From Hespellia sp. (GTDB lineage: Bacteria; Bacillota; Clostridia; Lachnospirales; Lachnospiraceae), in contig JAQUVD010000023.1 in NCBI GenBank assembly GCA_028693555.1, positions 1-59,856 of the forward strand: a stretch of DNA of 59,856 nucleotides. Direction: 5' to 3'. Shown piece after piece: positions 1-7,792 of the stretch. Made by a program: the position numbers and the translations under genes. Below the pieces are notes generated by a model. That model had not been told where the DNA came from, did no database searches, and saw nothing but the letters and a program-made list of their open reading frames with translations. Position 1 is the stretch's first letter. Each line of letters starts with the position of its first letter.

Positions 1-1
1 C

Positions 2-64
2 AGCCGGGCACGCAAACAGAATTTTCTTATTCAATTTGCCAAATCTATGCTGAGGGAGGGATAA
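2..64 (+). CDS. C-terminal end of a LytTR-family response regulator (5' partial)
   Basis: Only the last 20 codons are inside the window, followed by TAA at 62-64. The tail reads SRARKQNFLIQFAKSMLREG, which matches the usual end of LytTR DNA-binding domains (a basic S-R-x-K/R-K stretch, then an amphipathic helix). The stop lies 4 bases before the ATG of the histidine kinase gene, whose Shine-Dalgarno GGAGGG sits inside this reading frame, so the two are very probably co-transcribed as an AgrA/AgrC-type two-component pair. The call rests on a short tail plus context, so it is moderately sure. Confidence 0.6.
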   Translation, partial: SRARKQNFLIQFAKSMLREG

Positions 65-68
65 ACAC

Positions 69-1331
69 ATGATATCGGTATATCTGAGCATCATTATTTC
101 GTTCATAGGCGGCTATTATATGGGACAACTGTTGTCCTCTTTTGTGTCTCTAAGACCTAACCGGCTGCTTCGATTCCTTGTGTATTTTTCTCTTGGAACT
201 TTAAGCAATACCGTGATATTCAATCTCGACATTGTAAACATCACCTACGCATATATTGCATTGTGTCTGGTTCTGCTCATTGGATACCGTGGTCCTTTGC
301 TGCACAAATTTTCTGCATCTGTCATTCTCTATCTATTTGTTCCTGCCTTTAATTATGTGCTGTATTACTTATGGCTTCCCGGATTTGTACCGCTTAGTGA
401 ATACAATGTTCGGATGATCCTGCCGAGATTGTCACTCCCGTTTTTGATTGCATTGTTGTGGTATGGTATCTATCGCCTGTTCTATCAGCGTATTCAGACG
501 TTACGAGTATATGCGAGCACCAGGATATGGATTCTTCTAGATGTGATTTCCTTTGGTCCCCTGCTCTTATCCGGATATATTATCGTTACCACAAGTGCGC
601 AGATGCAGCCGTACTCTATGCTTATTATAGCCGTCAGCATTCTTACAGAAATCGGCATCCTGTATCTGGTCGCATACATGGCAGAGAGTATGCATCTTGC
701 GATAGAAAATAAAAATCTGAAGATCCAACAGGAATATTATCACGAGCTGGAGCAGAACCAACTGCAGATCCGAAAGCTCCGTCACGATATGAACAACCAT
801 TTGGGCATCATTGGGGAATATCTAAAAGAGAATAAATTAGAAGAAGCGGAGTCCTATTTTAAGCAGTTATCGGAAACCGTTCGTGGAACAGGAAGAGTCT
901 TTTGTGCCAACAGTCTGGTAAACGCTGTGATCAACAGTAAATATCAACAGGCAGAGGCGCTTAAGATCGACACCTTCTTTCATATCGACTTAGAGGAAGC
1001 TCTCTCAATTTCAGATATCGAACTGTGCTCTCTTTTTGCTAACACAATGGATAATGCGCTGGAGGCCTGCGCAAAAATAAATGAGCCCTCACTGCGAAAA
1101 ATCGAAATGAAGGCTCGTTGTAAAAATCATTTTTTCAGTTATCAGATTGCCAATTCCTATCAGGGAACGCTTGTCACAAAGAACGGAACCTATCTTTCGG
1201 ATAAGGCAGATTCCGAAGAACATGGACTCGGACTAAGCCAAGTCAGTGATATTGTGAAGAAGTATCATGGAACGTTGGATATTTGTACCGAGGATGGGAT
1301 GTTCACCGTCACCTGTATCATTCCCATCTAG
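69..1331 (+). CDS. AgrC-like GHKL sensor histidine kinase
   Basis: A 420-aa membrane kinase. Residues 1 to about 205 hold about six hydrophobic segments without an extracellular sensor domain, as in peptide-sensing AgrC/ComD kinases. A coiled linker (210-235) leads to the dimerisation segment LRHDMNNHL with the probable phospho-acceptor His239. The ATPase part has the N-box NTMDNALEAC (Asn330) and a G-box HGLGLSQV (386-393); GHKL kinases of this class lack a full HisKA signature. It follows a LytTR regulator by 4 bases with a GGAGGG ribosome site. I found no AgrD-like peptide or AgrB protease downstream, so the ligand is unknown and may be encoded upstream of the window. Confidence 0.88.
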   Translation: MISVYLSIIISFIGGYYMGQLLSSFVSLRPNRLLRFLVYFSLGTLSNTVIFNLDIVNITYAYIALCLVLLIGYRGPLLHKFSASVILYLFVPAFNYVLYYLWLPGFVPLSEYNVRMILPRLSLPFLIALLWYGIYRLFYQRIQTLRVYASTRIWILLDVISFGPLLLSGYIIVTTSAQMQPYSMLIIAVSILTEIGILYLVAYMAESMHLAIENKNLKIQQEYYHELEQNQLQIRKLRHDMNNHLGIIGEYLKENKLEEAESYFKQLSETVRGTGRVFCANSLVNAVINSKYQQAEALKIDTFFHIDLEEALSISDIELCSLFANTMDNALEACAKINEPSLRKIEMKARCKNHFFSYQIANSYQGTLVTKNGTYLSDKADSEEHGLGLSQVSDIVKKYHGTLDICTEDGMFTVTCIIPI

Positions 1332-1607
1332 AGTTTGCAAAACATAGCTGCTATGTTTCTATTATTTAGTGATTTCTATAAATAACAGGCTTGCATATCA
1401 TTTTGCAGAGAAATAATAGGAAAGTCTCTGTAAAGATACAAATAATATTAAATCCTTACAGAATAAGTAATCATATGGCTTAATTCTTCATAAAAACGAG
1501 GCGATTTTCTTGAAAAATGAAAGCGAAAGATTATATTTAAAGAATTTAGATCCAAATACCCCCCATTGTCATCAATTGCGCCAATTAAGATTTTGTTGAC
1601 ATATCCC

Positions 1608-1636
1608 TTGAATCTGTGATTTCAATATGCTATATT
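1608..1636 (+). promoter_or_regulatory. Promoter of the type I antitoxin RNA
   Basis: TTGAAT (1608-1613), 17 bases, TATATT (1631-1636). The predicted start is near 1643, just before the conserved 5' segment of the small RNA. No open reading frame follows, which fits an RNA gene. Confidence 0.6.
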
Positions 1637-1642
1637 ATAAAT

Positions 1643-1742
1643 ACAAACGAGCAACCGCCACACAAGGTGGAAGCCTCAAGATTATGAACTTGCCTTTACA
1701 GGCAAAGCCCATCCTGCGGCGAACAGGGTGGGCTTATTTATT
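1643..1742 (+). ncRNA. Putative antitoxin RNA of a type I toxin-antitoxin locus
   Basis: A stretch of about 100 nt behind its own promoter. It begins with ACGAGCAACCG (1647-1657), folds a small CCGCC/GGTGG hairpin, then a TGCC/GGCA hairpin (1691-1704), and ends in a strong terminator at 1705-1740. It converges with the toxin gene on the minus strand and the two transcripts overlap tail to tail across the terminator. The layout resembles the par/Fst and TxpA/RatA loci, where the RNA blocks translation or destabilises the toxin mRNA. The RNA role is inferred from layout only. Confidence 0.6.
1705..1740. terminator. Bidirectional terminator between toxin and antitoxin
   Basis: AAGCCCATCCTG (1705-1716) pairs with CAGGGTGGGCTT (1724-1735), 12 pairs with one wobble and a 7-nt loop, followed by TATTTATTTT. 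It lies just past the toxin stop codon (1738-1740) and can end both convergent transcripts. Confidence 0.8.
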
Positions 1743-1833
1743 TTCGCTTATTATTCCTATCGATATAGGTAAGCAATGCAATCAGAAATATTCCAGCAGT
1801 AAATAACAACGTCAGTAAATCATAAGTATCCAA
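1738..1833 (-). CDS. Holin-like type I toxin peptide, 31 aa
   Basis: A TTG-start frame of 31 codons with a very strong ribosome site (GGAGGTGG at 1839-1846, 5 bases upstream); an in-frame TGA directly precedes the TTG. The peptide begins MDTYDLLTLLF, has one hydrophobic helix (about residues 5-23), and ends in a charged tail, IDRNNKRK. This is the plan of the Fst/TxpA and putative holin-like toxin peptides, which act at the membrane. In the mRNA the upstream CCTCCC (about 1861-1868, read on the minus strand) can pair with GGGAGG of the ribosome site, as expected for a tightly repressed toxin. It is too short for ordinary gene callers. Confidence 0.75.
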   Translation of the reverse strand: MDTYDLLTLLFTAGIFLIALLTYIDRNNKRK

Positions 1834-1902
1834 TCACACCACCTCCCCTCTTTGGTAAGTTTGGGAGGCTTCCACCCCGTATATACGGTTGCTCGTATAC
1901 GA

Positions 1903-1931
1903 AGTCTAGCACAAACTTTTTTCGAAAACAA
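1903..1931 (-). promoter_or_regulatory. Promoter of the type I toxin mRNA
   Basis: Read on the minus strand: TTGTTT (1926-1931), 17 bases, TAGACT (1903-1908). The expected transcript start is near 1896, exactly where the ACGAGCAACCG repeat begins, giving a leader of about 60 nt before the TTG start. Confidence 0.55.
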
Positions 1932-2002
1932 TATGATAAATTAGATTTGACGATTTTTGTATAGTATTACATACAGAGAAAGTGAAGAAGAATAACAACC
2001 TG

Positions 2003-2049
2003 AAAACCTCCCGCATATTATAAAGAAGATAATATGTTGGAGGTTTTTT
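2003..2049 (+). promoter_or_regulatory. Hairpin that buries the ribosome-binding site of the amidase gene
   Basis: AAAACCTCC (2003-2011) pairs with GGAGGTTTT (2039-2047), and CATATTAT (2014-2021) with ATAATATG (2029-2036), around a 7-nt loop. The only Shine-Dalgarno of the amidase, GGAGG at 2039-2043, is in the stem, and the ATG follows at 2050. With six T residues after the stem it also looks like an intrinsic terminator, so read-through or start-site choice may decide expression. Confidence 0.7.
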
Positions 2050-2883
2050 ATGCCTGTTTCTATCATGCTCGATGCCGGTCACGGAGGTCGAGATCCTGGT
2101 GCAGTATATCACGGCAGACAAGAAAAAGATGATACCTTAAAGCTTGTACTTGCCATTGGACAAATCTTGCAGGAAAGCGGAATTGATGTCCAGTACACAA
2201 GAACAACCGATATCTACGAGACGCCTTTTCAGAAAGCAACCGAGGCGAATCAAGCCGGTGTGGATTACTTTGTCTCCATCCATCGCAACTCCTTTCCGAC
2301 AGCCAACACCGCCAGCGGGGTCGAAACTCTGGTTTATAACGACTCCGGAATTAAAGTGGAGATGGCGGAAAATATCAATGAACAGCTTGAACAAATTGGG
2401 TTTAAGAACCTTGGTGTGAAGGTCCGACCAAATCTGATCGTCCTGAAGCGGACGAAGATGCCCGCGGTACTGGTTGAAGTCGGATTCATCAATAACGATG
2501 CCGACAATGCACTCTTCGACTCACGCTTCGATGAAATCGCTCAAGCAATCGCTGATGGAATTTTAGAAACGTTAAACATGCGCCCGATGAACGGTTCCGA
2601 TATGGAAGATGTCTTCGATCCCGAAAATCATTTTCCTCAGAACGAAGATGCCTCACCAGCCGAAATCTATCACGTCCAGACCGGTGCATTTCGCAATGAA
2701 GCCTATGCAGAGCGCCTGCAAAAGGAACTTCTGGCTCAGGATTACCCTGCCTTCATCGATGACCGTTCCCGATACTATCGGGTAAGAGTCGGTACATTTG
2801 ATAACATCAATGATGCTGCCGCTATGGAGCGGAGACTGAAACGTGCCGGATATGCAACAGTAATTGTAACACATGAAGGATAG
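2050..2883 (+). CDS. N-acetylmuramoyl-L-alanine amidase (Amidase_3, CwlD-like) with SPOR domain
   Basis: A 277-aa zinc amidase that cleaves the MurNAc to L-Ala bond of peptidoglycan. Residues 3-175 form an Amidase_3 domain: zinc ligands His11 (DAGHGG), Glu25 and His78 (SIHRN), and catalytic Glu143 (VEVGF). Residues about 208-277 form a SPOR domain (YHVQTGAF ... YYRVRVGTF), which binds glycan strands stripped of stem peptides. There is no signal peptide or membrane anchor in the chosen start, so export is unexplained unless it is released by mother-cell lysis or a non-classical route. The ribosome site GGAGG lies inside a hairpin. It stands alone, between the toxin locus and an NSS transporter. 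Confidence 0.9.
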   Translation: MPVSIMLDAGHGGRDPGAVYHGRQEKDDTLKLVLAIGQILQESGIDVQYTRTTDIYETPFQKATEANQAGVDYFVSIHRNSFPTANTASGVETLVYNDSGIKVEMAENINEQLEQIGFKNLGVKVRPNLIVLKRTKMPAVLVEVGFINNDADNALFDSRFDEIAQAIADGILETLNMRPMNGSDMEDVFDPENHFPQNEDASPAEIYHVQTGAFRNEAYAERLQKELLAQDYPAFIDDRSRYYRVRVGTFDNINDAAAMERRLKRAGYATVIVTHEG

Positions 2884-2929
2884 ACCGTATTCTTCAAACG
2901 ATATAAAATAAATTTTGTGCACATTGTTC

Positions 2930-2994
2930 TTGTAAAAAATCCCTCCTCGTGGCATACTAGTCATATTAAATAAATTTTAGAGTCCGCTCTAAAA
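2930..2994 (+). promoter_or_regulatory. Promoter and palindrome upstream of the NSS transporter
   Basis: A possible promoter is TTGTAA (2930-2935), 17 bases, CATACT (2953-2958). Downstream lies a perfect palindrome, TTTTAGAG-TCCG-CTCTAAAA (2975-2994), which could be an operator or a leader hairpin. In addition CCTCCTCGT (2942-2950) is complementary to ACGAGGAGG around the ribosome site at about 3006-3014, which would matter only if transcription starts further upstream. Confidence 0.4.
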
Positions 2995-3022
2995 TTGTAA
3001 TGAGAACGAGGAGGAATTTTTC

Positions 3023-4378
3023 ATGAAGAACAGAGGAAACTTCAGTAGCAGAATCGGCTTTGTATTAGCAGCCGCCGGGTCCGCTGTTGGACTTGGTAAC
3101 ATTTGGCGATTTCCATATCTCGCCGCAAAATATGGTGGTGGAACATTTTTACTCTGCTATCTGGTGCTCGCAGTTACATTCGGATTTACCCTGATGATTG
3201 CAGAGATTGCAATTGGCCGAAAGACAAGACTCAGCGCTATCGGAGCATTTTCAGCATTAGACAAACGCTTTGGATTTATCGGAATCCTGGCATCGATTGT
3301 ACCAATCATTATCTTCCCATACTACAGTGTCATTGGTGGATGGGTTGTAAAGTATCTGGTTACATTTGCGTCAGGTGGTATGCAGGCTGCAACCAGTGAT
3401 ACATACTTCACTGGCTTTATCGGCGGTCTTGCTGACCCGCTTCTGTGGTTCTGTGTCTTTGTTGGATGTACCGCATTAGTTGTATTATTTGGTGTTGAGA
3501 AGGGTATCGAAAAGGTAAGTACGATTCTGATGCCAATCTTAGTTGTGCTCACAATCGGAATTGCAGTTTACTCTCTCACGATCGACGGCGCAATGGAAGG
3601 CTTCCTGTATTACATCAAGCCGAATCTCGAAGACTTCTCAGCAACAACTATTCTTGCCGCGATGGGACAGCTATTCTACTCCATGTCACTGGCTATGGGT
3701 ATCATGATCACATATGGTTCTTATATGCAAAAAGAAAATCACCTGGAAGGTTCTGTTCGTCAGATTGAAATCTTCGATACCGCAATTGCATTCTTTGCAG
3801 GTATGATGATCATTCCTGCTGTATATGCCTTCTCCGGTGGAGATAAATCCGCAATGAGTGCAGGACCCGGACTGATGTTCATCACATTGCCGAAAGTATT
3901 TGCAAGTATGCCGGGTGGTGCATTTGTAGGAACATTCTTCTTCCTGCTTGTATTCTTTGCTGCGCTGACATCTGCAATTTCGCTGATGGAGACTATTGTG
4001 TCAATTATCATGGATAAGTTCAATCTTCCGCGCAAAAAAACATGCCTGATTGTTCTGATCATGACTTTGATTCTCGGTATTCCTTCCTCCCTTGGTTTTG
4101 GTGTACTTGATTTCATTCAGCCACTTGGAATGTCAATTCTCGATGCATGGGACTTCATCAGTAACAGCGTGATGATGCCAATTATCGCACTGTTTACCTG
4201 CTTCTTTGTTGGATTTATCATCAAACCGCAGGCAATCATCGACGAAGTTAAACAGGACGGCGAGAAATTCAAAGCCGCAAAGATGTTTACCGTTATGATC
4301 AAATGGATTGCACCTATTTTCCTGATATTAATTTTACTCAGTTCCATCGCAAGTGCATTGGGATTCATGAGTATCTAA
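3023..4378 (+). CDS. Sodium-dependent transporter of the NSS (SLC6) family
   Basis: A 451-aa membrane protein with about eleven helices. The N-terminus carries the family signature in helix 1 (AAAGSAVGLGNIWRFPYLAA), including the unwound region that binds sodium and substrate. The length fits the short bacterial branch typified by MhsT and Tyt1, which move aromatic or hydrophobic amino acids with Na+. The ribosome site is ACGAGGAGG, 8 bases before ATG. It is monocistronic: promoter and palindrome upstream, strong terminator downstream. Substrate cannot be read from the sequence. It fits a cell that uses a sodium gradient, which the V-ATPase in this window may generate. Confidence 0.92.
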   Translation: MKNRGNFSSRIGFVLAAAGSAVGLGNIWRFPYLAAKYGGGTFLLCYLVLAVTFGFTLMIAEIAIGRKTRLSAIGAFSALDKRFGFIGILASIVPIIIFPYYSVIGGWVVKYLVTFASGGMQAATSDTYFTGFIGGLADPLLWFCVFVGCTALVVLFGVEKGIEKVSTILMPILVVLTIGIAVYSLTIDGAMEGFLYYIKPNLEDFSATTILAAMGQLFYSMSLAMGIMITYGSYMQKENHLEGSVRQIEIFDTAIAFFAGMMIIPAVYAFSGGDKSAMSAGPGLMFITLPKVFASMPGGAFVGTFFFLLVFFAALTSAISLMETIVSIIMDKFNLPRKKTCLIVLIMTLILGIPSSLGFGVLDFIQPLGMSILDAWDFISNSVMMPIIALFTCFFVGFIIKPQAIIDEVKQDGEKFKAAKMFTVMIKWIAPIFLILILLSSIASALGFMSI

Positions 4379-4407
4379 TAAGCTATGAATTGAATACTTT
4401 AGACACC

Positions 4408-4437
4408 AAAAAGGACTGCACTCTCGCAGTCCTTTTT
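4408..4437. terminator. Bidirectional terminator between NSS transporter and moxR
   Basis: AAAAAGGACTGC (4408-4419) pairs with GCAGTCCTTTTT (4426-4437) around a 6-nt loop. The T and A runs on both sides let it serve both convergent genes. Confidence 0.85.
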
Positions 4438-4453
4438 GCATTTATTCCATCAT

Positions 4454-5404
4454 TCAGTTATGCTTTTTCATTCTCATACGCGGTGGCTCTACCTTCTTCA
4501 AAATCTGCTGAAGAAATCGCTCCACTGTCATACCTTCGATCTTTGCCTGCGGTGCTAAGATAACACGATGACCACATACATCAGGGAAACAGACCTGAAT
4601 ATCTTCCGGAATGACATATGTTCTGCCTTTAAAAGCCGCCCTTGCCCGCGCAAGCTGACTAAGCGCGATCACACCGCGAGGGCTCACGCCAAGTTCCACC
4701 AGAGAAGCCTCTCTGGTTTCCTCGCAAAGCCTCGCTGCATACGCAATAATCTCATCCGTCATCTTAATCGCCGCTACATCATTCCGAATTTCCAAAATAT
4801 CTTCTGCGGACACGACTGTTTGCATGGTATCAAAGGGATTCTGATGCTGTCTCTGCCTGATCATTTCGATCTGATGCTCCGTACTCGGATAACCGATGCT
4901 AAGACGCACCATAAAACGGTCAAGCTGTGATTCAGGCAATGGCTGTGTTCCCGCTGAACCGACAGGATTCTGTGTCGCGATACACACAAACGGCGCCTTC
5001 ATCTGATGCGCAATTCCGTCAACCGTAACGCAGTGCTCCTCCATGACCTCAAGTAGTGCTGCCTGTGTCTTCGGTGAGGTACGATTAATCTCATCTCCTA
5101 AGAATAGCTGACAGTCGACAGCTCCCGGTTTGTAGTCGAACGTTCCCGTCTCCCGATTGTATACACTAAATCCTGTTACATCTGACGGCATCGTATCCGA
5201 TGTAAACTGGATGCGTTTATATTCCAGTCCCAGCGCTTTTGCAAATCCAAGCGCAAGTGTCGTCTTACCAACTCCCGGATAATCCTCCAGCAGAATATGT
5301 CCACCTGCATAGATCGTCATTAATACTTTTTCAATCACTTCATCTTTGCCGACGACTACCTTACCGACTTCCTTTATAATCTGTTCCGACTTTTCAATCA
5401 TCAT
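4454..5404 (-). CDS. MoxR-family AAA+ ATPase
   Basis: A 316-aa AAA+ ATPase with Walker A YPGVGKTTL (about residues 39-47), Walker B FLGDEINRTSPKTQAALLEVMEE, sensor 1 (CIATQNP) and a C-terminal lid domain. MoxR proteins act as chaperones that help mature or activate partner proteins, usually encoded next door with DUF58 and transglutaminase-like or VWA proteins. Here the gene is the last of its transcript, 33 bases after glmM, and runs straight into a terminator with no DUF58 partner. The ribosome site is AGAGGG. The family is certain; the client is unknown. Confidence 0.92.
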   Translation of the reverse strand: MMIEKSEQIIKEVGKVVVGKDEVIEKVLMTIYAGGHILLEDYPGVGKTTLALGFAKALGLEYKRIQFTSDTMPSDVTGFSVYNRETGTFDYKPGAVDCQLFLGDEINRTSPKTQAALLEVMEEHCVTVDGIAHQMKAPFVCIATQNPVGSAGTQPLPESQLDRFMVRLSIGYPSTEHQIEMIRQRQHQNPFDTMQTVVSAEDILEIRNDVAAIKMTDEIIAYAARLCEETREASLVELGVSPRGVIALSQLARARAAFKGRTYVIPEDIQVCFPDVCGHRVILAPQAKIEGMTVERFLQQILKKVEPPRMRMKKHN

Positions 5405-5437
5405 CGCAGCCCTCTTTGTTGTTTCAAATCCGAAACC

Positions 5438-6784
5438 TTACTCTACGCACAATCCTTCTGCCTTGATCACATCAATTACCTGATCTACATATTTCTCACA
5501 GATTTCATCACTGGCAGCTTCAACCATAACACGGATGACCGGCTCGGTTCCACTCTCACGCACTAAGATTCTACCATCGTCGCCAAGTGCTTCTGCAACA
5601 GATTTCACTGCCGCCTGTACTGCAGGATTGGCCTGTGCAGTTGGTTTATCTGTGACTCTTACATTCTTCAAAAGCTGTGGATAAATCTTCACCTCTTCTG
5701 CAAGTTTTCCAAGCGGCTGCTTTGTCTCCATCAGCACTTCCATAATCATCAGGGCTGTTAAGATACCGTCACCTGTTTTTGCATATTTGCTAAAGATAAT
5801 ATGACCAGACTGCTCTCCACCCAACTCATATCCATTTTCCATCATGTTCTCGTTCACATATTTATCGCCTACTGCTGTCTGCTCATACTTCATACCAATT
5901 TTGTCGCAAGCCTTGTAAAGTCCAAGGTTTGACATAATTGTCGTCACAATCGTATTGCCATGAAGTCTTCCCTGCTGCATGAGATATTTTCCACAAATAT
6001 ACAGAATCAGATCGCCATCTACTACATTTCCGTTCTCATCAACAGCAAGACATCTGTCTGCATCTCCGTCAAATGCAAATCCAACATCAAGCTTCTTGAT
6101 CTTTACGTAAGCCTGAAGTACCTCGATATGTGTGGAGCCGCAATTGGTGTTGATATTCGTGCCGTCCGGCTCATTATTGATGACATATGTCTTCGCACCG
6201 AGTGCATCAAATACACTCTTGGCAATAGACGATGCGCTGCCGTTCGAACAGTCGAGACCAATCTTCATATCTTTAAATGAACGGGTCGCCACAGAAATCA
6301 GATGTCCAATGTAGCGGTTACGACCTGCTGCAAAATCGATGGTTCTTCCAATATCTTCGCCTGTTGCAAGTGGGAGCTCTTCCACCTCTCCGTCGATGTA
6401 GCTCTCAATCATCGCTTCCACTTCCGCTTCCATCTTATGACCCGCTCCGCTGATGAGCTTAATTCCATTGTCATAGAATGGATTGTGGCTTGCTGAAATC
6501 ATAATTCCACAGTCAAAATCCTCTGTTCTTGCCACATAGGATACACTTGGTGTCGTTGTCACATGTAGAAGATAAGCATCTGCTCCTGATGCTGTAAGTC
6601 CTGCTGCCAGTGCATATTCAAACATATAGCTGCTTCTTCTTGTATCTTTACCGATTACGATTCTTGCTTTATGAGCCTGCCCGAAATACCATCCCAGGTA
6701 ACGTCCCACTTTAAATGCGTGTTCCACATTCAGTACGGCATTTGCCTCTCCGCGAAATCCATCTGTTCCAAAATATTTTCCCAT
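5438..6784 (-). CDS. glmM: Phosphoglucosamine mutase GlmM
   Basis: A 448-aa enzyme converting glucosamine-6-phosphate to glucosamine-1-phosphate, feeding UDP-GlcNAc and peptidoglycan synthesis. It has the catalytic phosphoserine loop ISASHNPFYDNG (Ser99), the metal-binding loop DGDADRC, the sugar-binding loop GGEQSGH and the phosphate-binding RESGTEPVIRVMVE near the end. Length and the opening MGKYFGTDGFRG are standard. It has its own promoter (TTGTAT-17-TATAAT) and ribosome site AAGGAG. In many Firmicutes glmM follows cdaA and cdaR; here it is first, followed by moxR. Confidence 0.97.
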   Translation of the reverse strand: MGKYFGTDGFRGEANAVLNVEHAFKVGRYLGWYFGQAHKARIVIGKDTRRSSYMFEYALAAGLTASGADAYLLHVTTTPSVSYVARTEDFDCGIMISASHNPFYDNGIKLISGAGHKMEAEVEAMIESYIDGEVEELPLATGEDIGRTIDFAAGRNRYIGHLISVATRSFKDMKIGLDCSNGSASSIAKSVFDALGAKTYVINNEPDGTNINTNCGSTHIEVLQAYVKIKKLDVGFAFDGDADRCLAVDENGNVVDGDLILYICGKYLMQQGRLHGNTIVTTIMSNLGLYKACDKIGMKYEQTAVGDKYVNENMMENGYELGGEQSGHIIFSKYAKTGDGILTALMIMEVLMETKQPLGKLAEEVKIYPQLLKNVRVTDKPTAQANPAVQAAVKSVAEALGDDGRILVRESGTEPVIRVMVEAASDEICEKYVDQVIDVIKAEGLCVE

Positions 6785-6820
6785 ATCATTTCTCCTTAAA
6801 ATCCAATTTACTACGTTACT

Positions 6821-6849
6821 ATTATATAAGTATCGGAATTATTATACAA
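6821..6849 (-). promoter_or_regulatory. Promoter of glmM-moxR
   Basis: On the minus strand: TTGTAT (6844-6849), 17 bases, TATAAT (6821-6826), about 30 bases before the glmM start. It is divergent from the HAD gene promoter, with only 13 bases between their -35 boxes. Confidence 0.8.
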
Positions 6850-6862
6850 CAATTTTCTTATC

Positions 6863-6891
6863 TGTACAAATGGTCCTTTCTCATGTATAAT
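6863..6891 (+). promoter_or_regulatory. Promoter of the HAD phosphatase gene
   Basis: TGTACA (6863-6868), 17 bases, TATAAT (6886-6891) preceded by TG. The leader is about 33 nt and carries AGGGGGAA as the ribosome site. Confidence 0.75.
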
Positions 6892-6930
6892 CACAGGTGA
6901 ATTTCAATTATATATTCAGGGGGAATTATT

Positions 6931-7728
6931 ATGATAAAATTAATCGCAAGTGATCTCGACGGCACACTTCTGCAAAATGGTGCGCAGGCGATCACACCAC
7001 GTGCAATCGATTTAATTCAAAAGCTGACCGCGCAGGGCGTACGCTTTGTAGCTGCCAGCGGAAGACAATACAACAGTATGAAGACACTTTTCGCACCAGT
7101 CAAAGACGACATTTCCTTTGTGTGCGAGAATGGTTCTCTCGCCATCGACCACGATGAAGTCCTGTTTCGGGGCGGCATCGATGAAGATCTTGTTCGTCGT
7201 ATCATCGAAGAGCTGCTGACACAGACACAGTTCGATATCACGGTATCCCGTGAAGATTCTATGTATGTCACCAAACGGTCCTCTTCTTTTATTGATCATC
7301 TGAGAGATGTCGTACATAACGATCTGACCCCGGTCGATAACCTTCTGGATTACACAGATAACGTCATTAAGATCGCCATCGGCAGTTCTGTGGACGGTGC
7401 ACACATCGTCGACAAATACCAAAAGCATCTGCAGGATATGTTCGGTAGGGAAATCAAAGTTGTCACTTCCGGCAACAGATGGATTGACTTCATCGCTCCG
7501 AATACCAATAAAGCAGTCGCACTTGAAAAGCTGGTGGAACATTACGGCATCGATCCGAAAGACTGTATCGCCTTCGGCGATCAGTACAACGATGTTGAGA
7601 TGCTCCAGTACGTCGGCACAAGCTATGCAATGGCAAACGCCGCACCCGGCATCTCCTACTATTCTACCGACGTCACAGATTCCGTAGAAGATGTACTTGA
7701 GGATCTGCTGTGTGAGTTAGACGATTAA
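6931..7728 (+). CDS. Cof-type HAD-IIB family phosphatase
   Basis: A 265-aa cytoplasmic hydrolase. Motif I is SDLDGTLL (Asp8 nucleophile, Asp10), motif II is AASGR, and motif IV is FGDQYNDVEML with the two acidic metal ligands. The cap domain between about residues 85 and 190 is of the IIB type, as in YidA, YkrA and related sugar-phosphate or flavin-phosphate phosphatases. Substrate specificity cannot be told from motifs. It is monocistronic, with a promoter divergent from glmM and a long hairpin terminator that separates it from convergent rpiB. Confidence 0.9.
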   Translation: MIKLIASDLDGTLLQNGAQAITPRAIDLIQKLTAQGVRFVAASGRQYNSMKTLFAPVKDDISFVCENGSLAIDHDEVLFRGGIDEDLVRRIIEELLTQTQFDITVSREDSMYVTKRSSSFIDHLRDVVHNDLTPVDNLLDYTDNVIKIAIGSSVDGAHIVDKYQKHLQDMFGREIKVVTSGNRWIDFIAPNTNKAVALEKLVEHYGIDPKDCIAFGDQYNDVEMLQYVGTSYAMANAAPGISYYSTDVTDSVEDVLEDLLCELDD

Positions 7729-7732
7729 ATAA

Positions 7733-7788
7733 AAGAAGTGTATCTGACCGATGCGACTCATCACGATTCGGCCGGATACACCTCTTTT
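7733..7788. terminator. Terminator between the HAD gene and rpiB
   Basis: AGAAGTGTATC near 7734-7744 pairs with GGATACACCTCT near 7774-7785, with an inner CCGA/TCGG pairing, then a run of T. It serves the HAD gene and, on the other strand, rpiB. Confidence 0.75.
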
Positions 7789-7792
7789 TTAT

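Larger units (their letters stand above)
1647..1896. repeat. Inverted repeat giving both toxin and antitoxin RNAs the same 5' sequence
   Basis: ACGAGCAACCG ... GGTGGAAGCCTC at 1647-1677 on the plus strand recurs inverted at 1865-1896. Both predicted transcripts therefore start with nearly the same 30 nt, differing in the inner hairpin. Matching 5' ends could provide stability or a shared regulator site, or reflect duplication during the origin of the locus. Confidence 0.75.

Noticed and set aside
1332-1600. Possible AgrD-type signal peptide gene after the AgrC-like kinase.
   Set aside because: No frame with a ribosome site, amphipathic leader and conserved Cys/Ser-Pro core was found; the longest ATG frames are under 10 codons.
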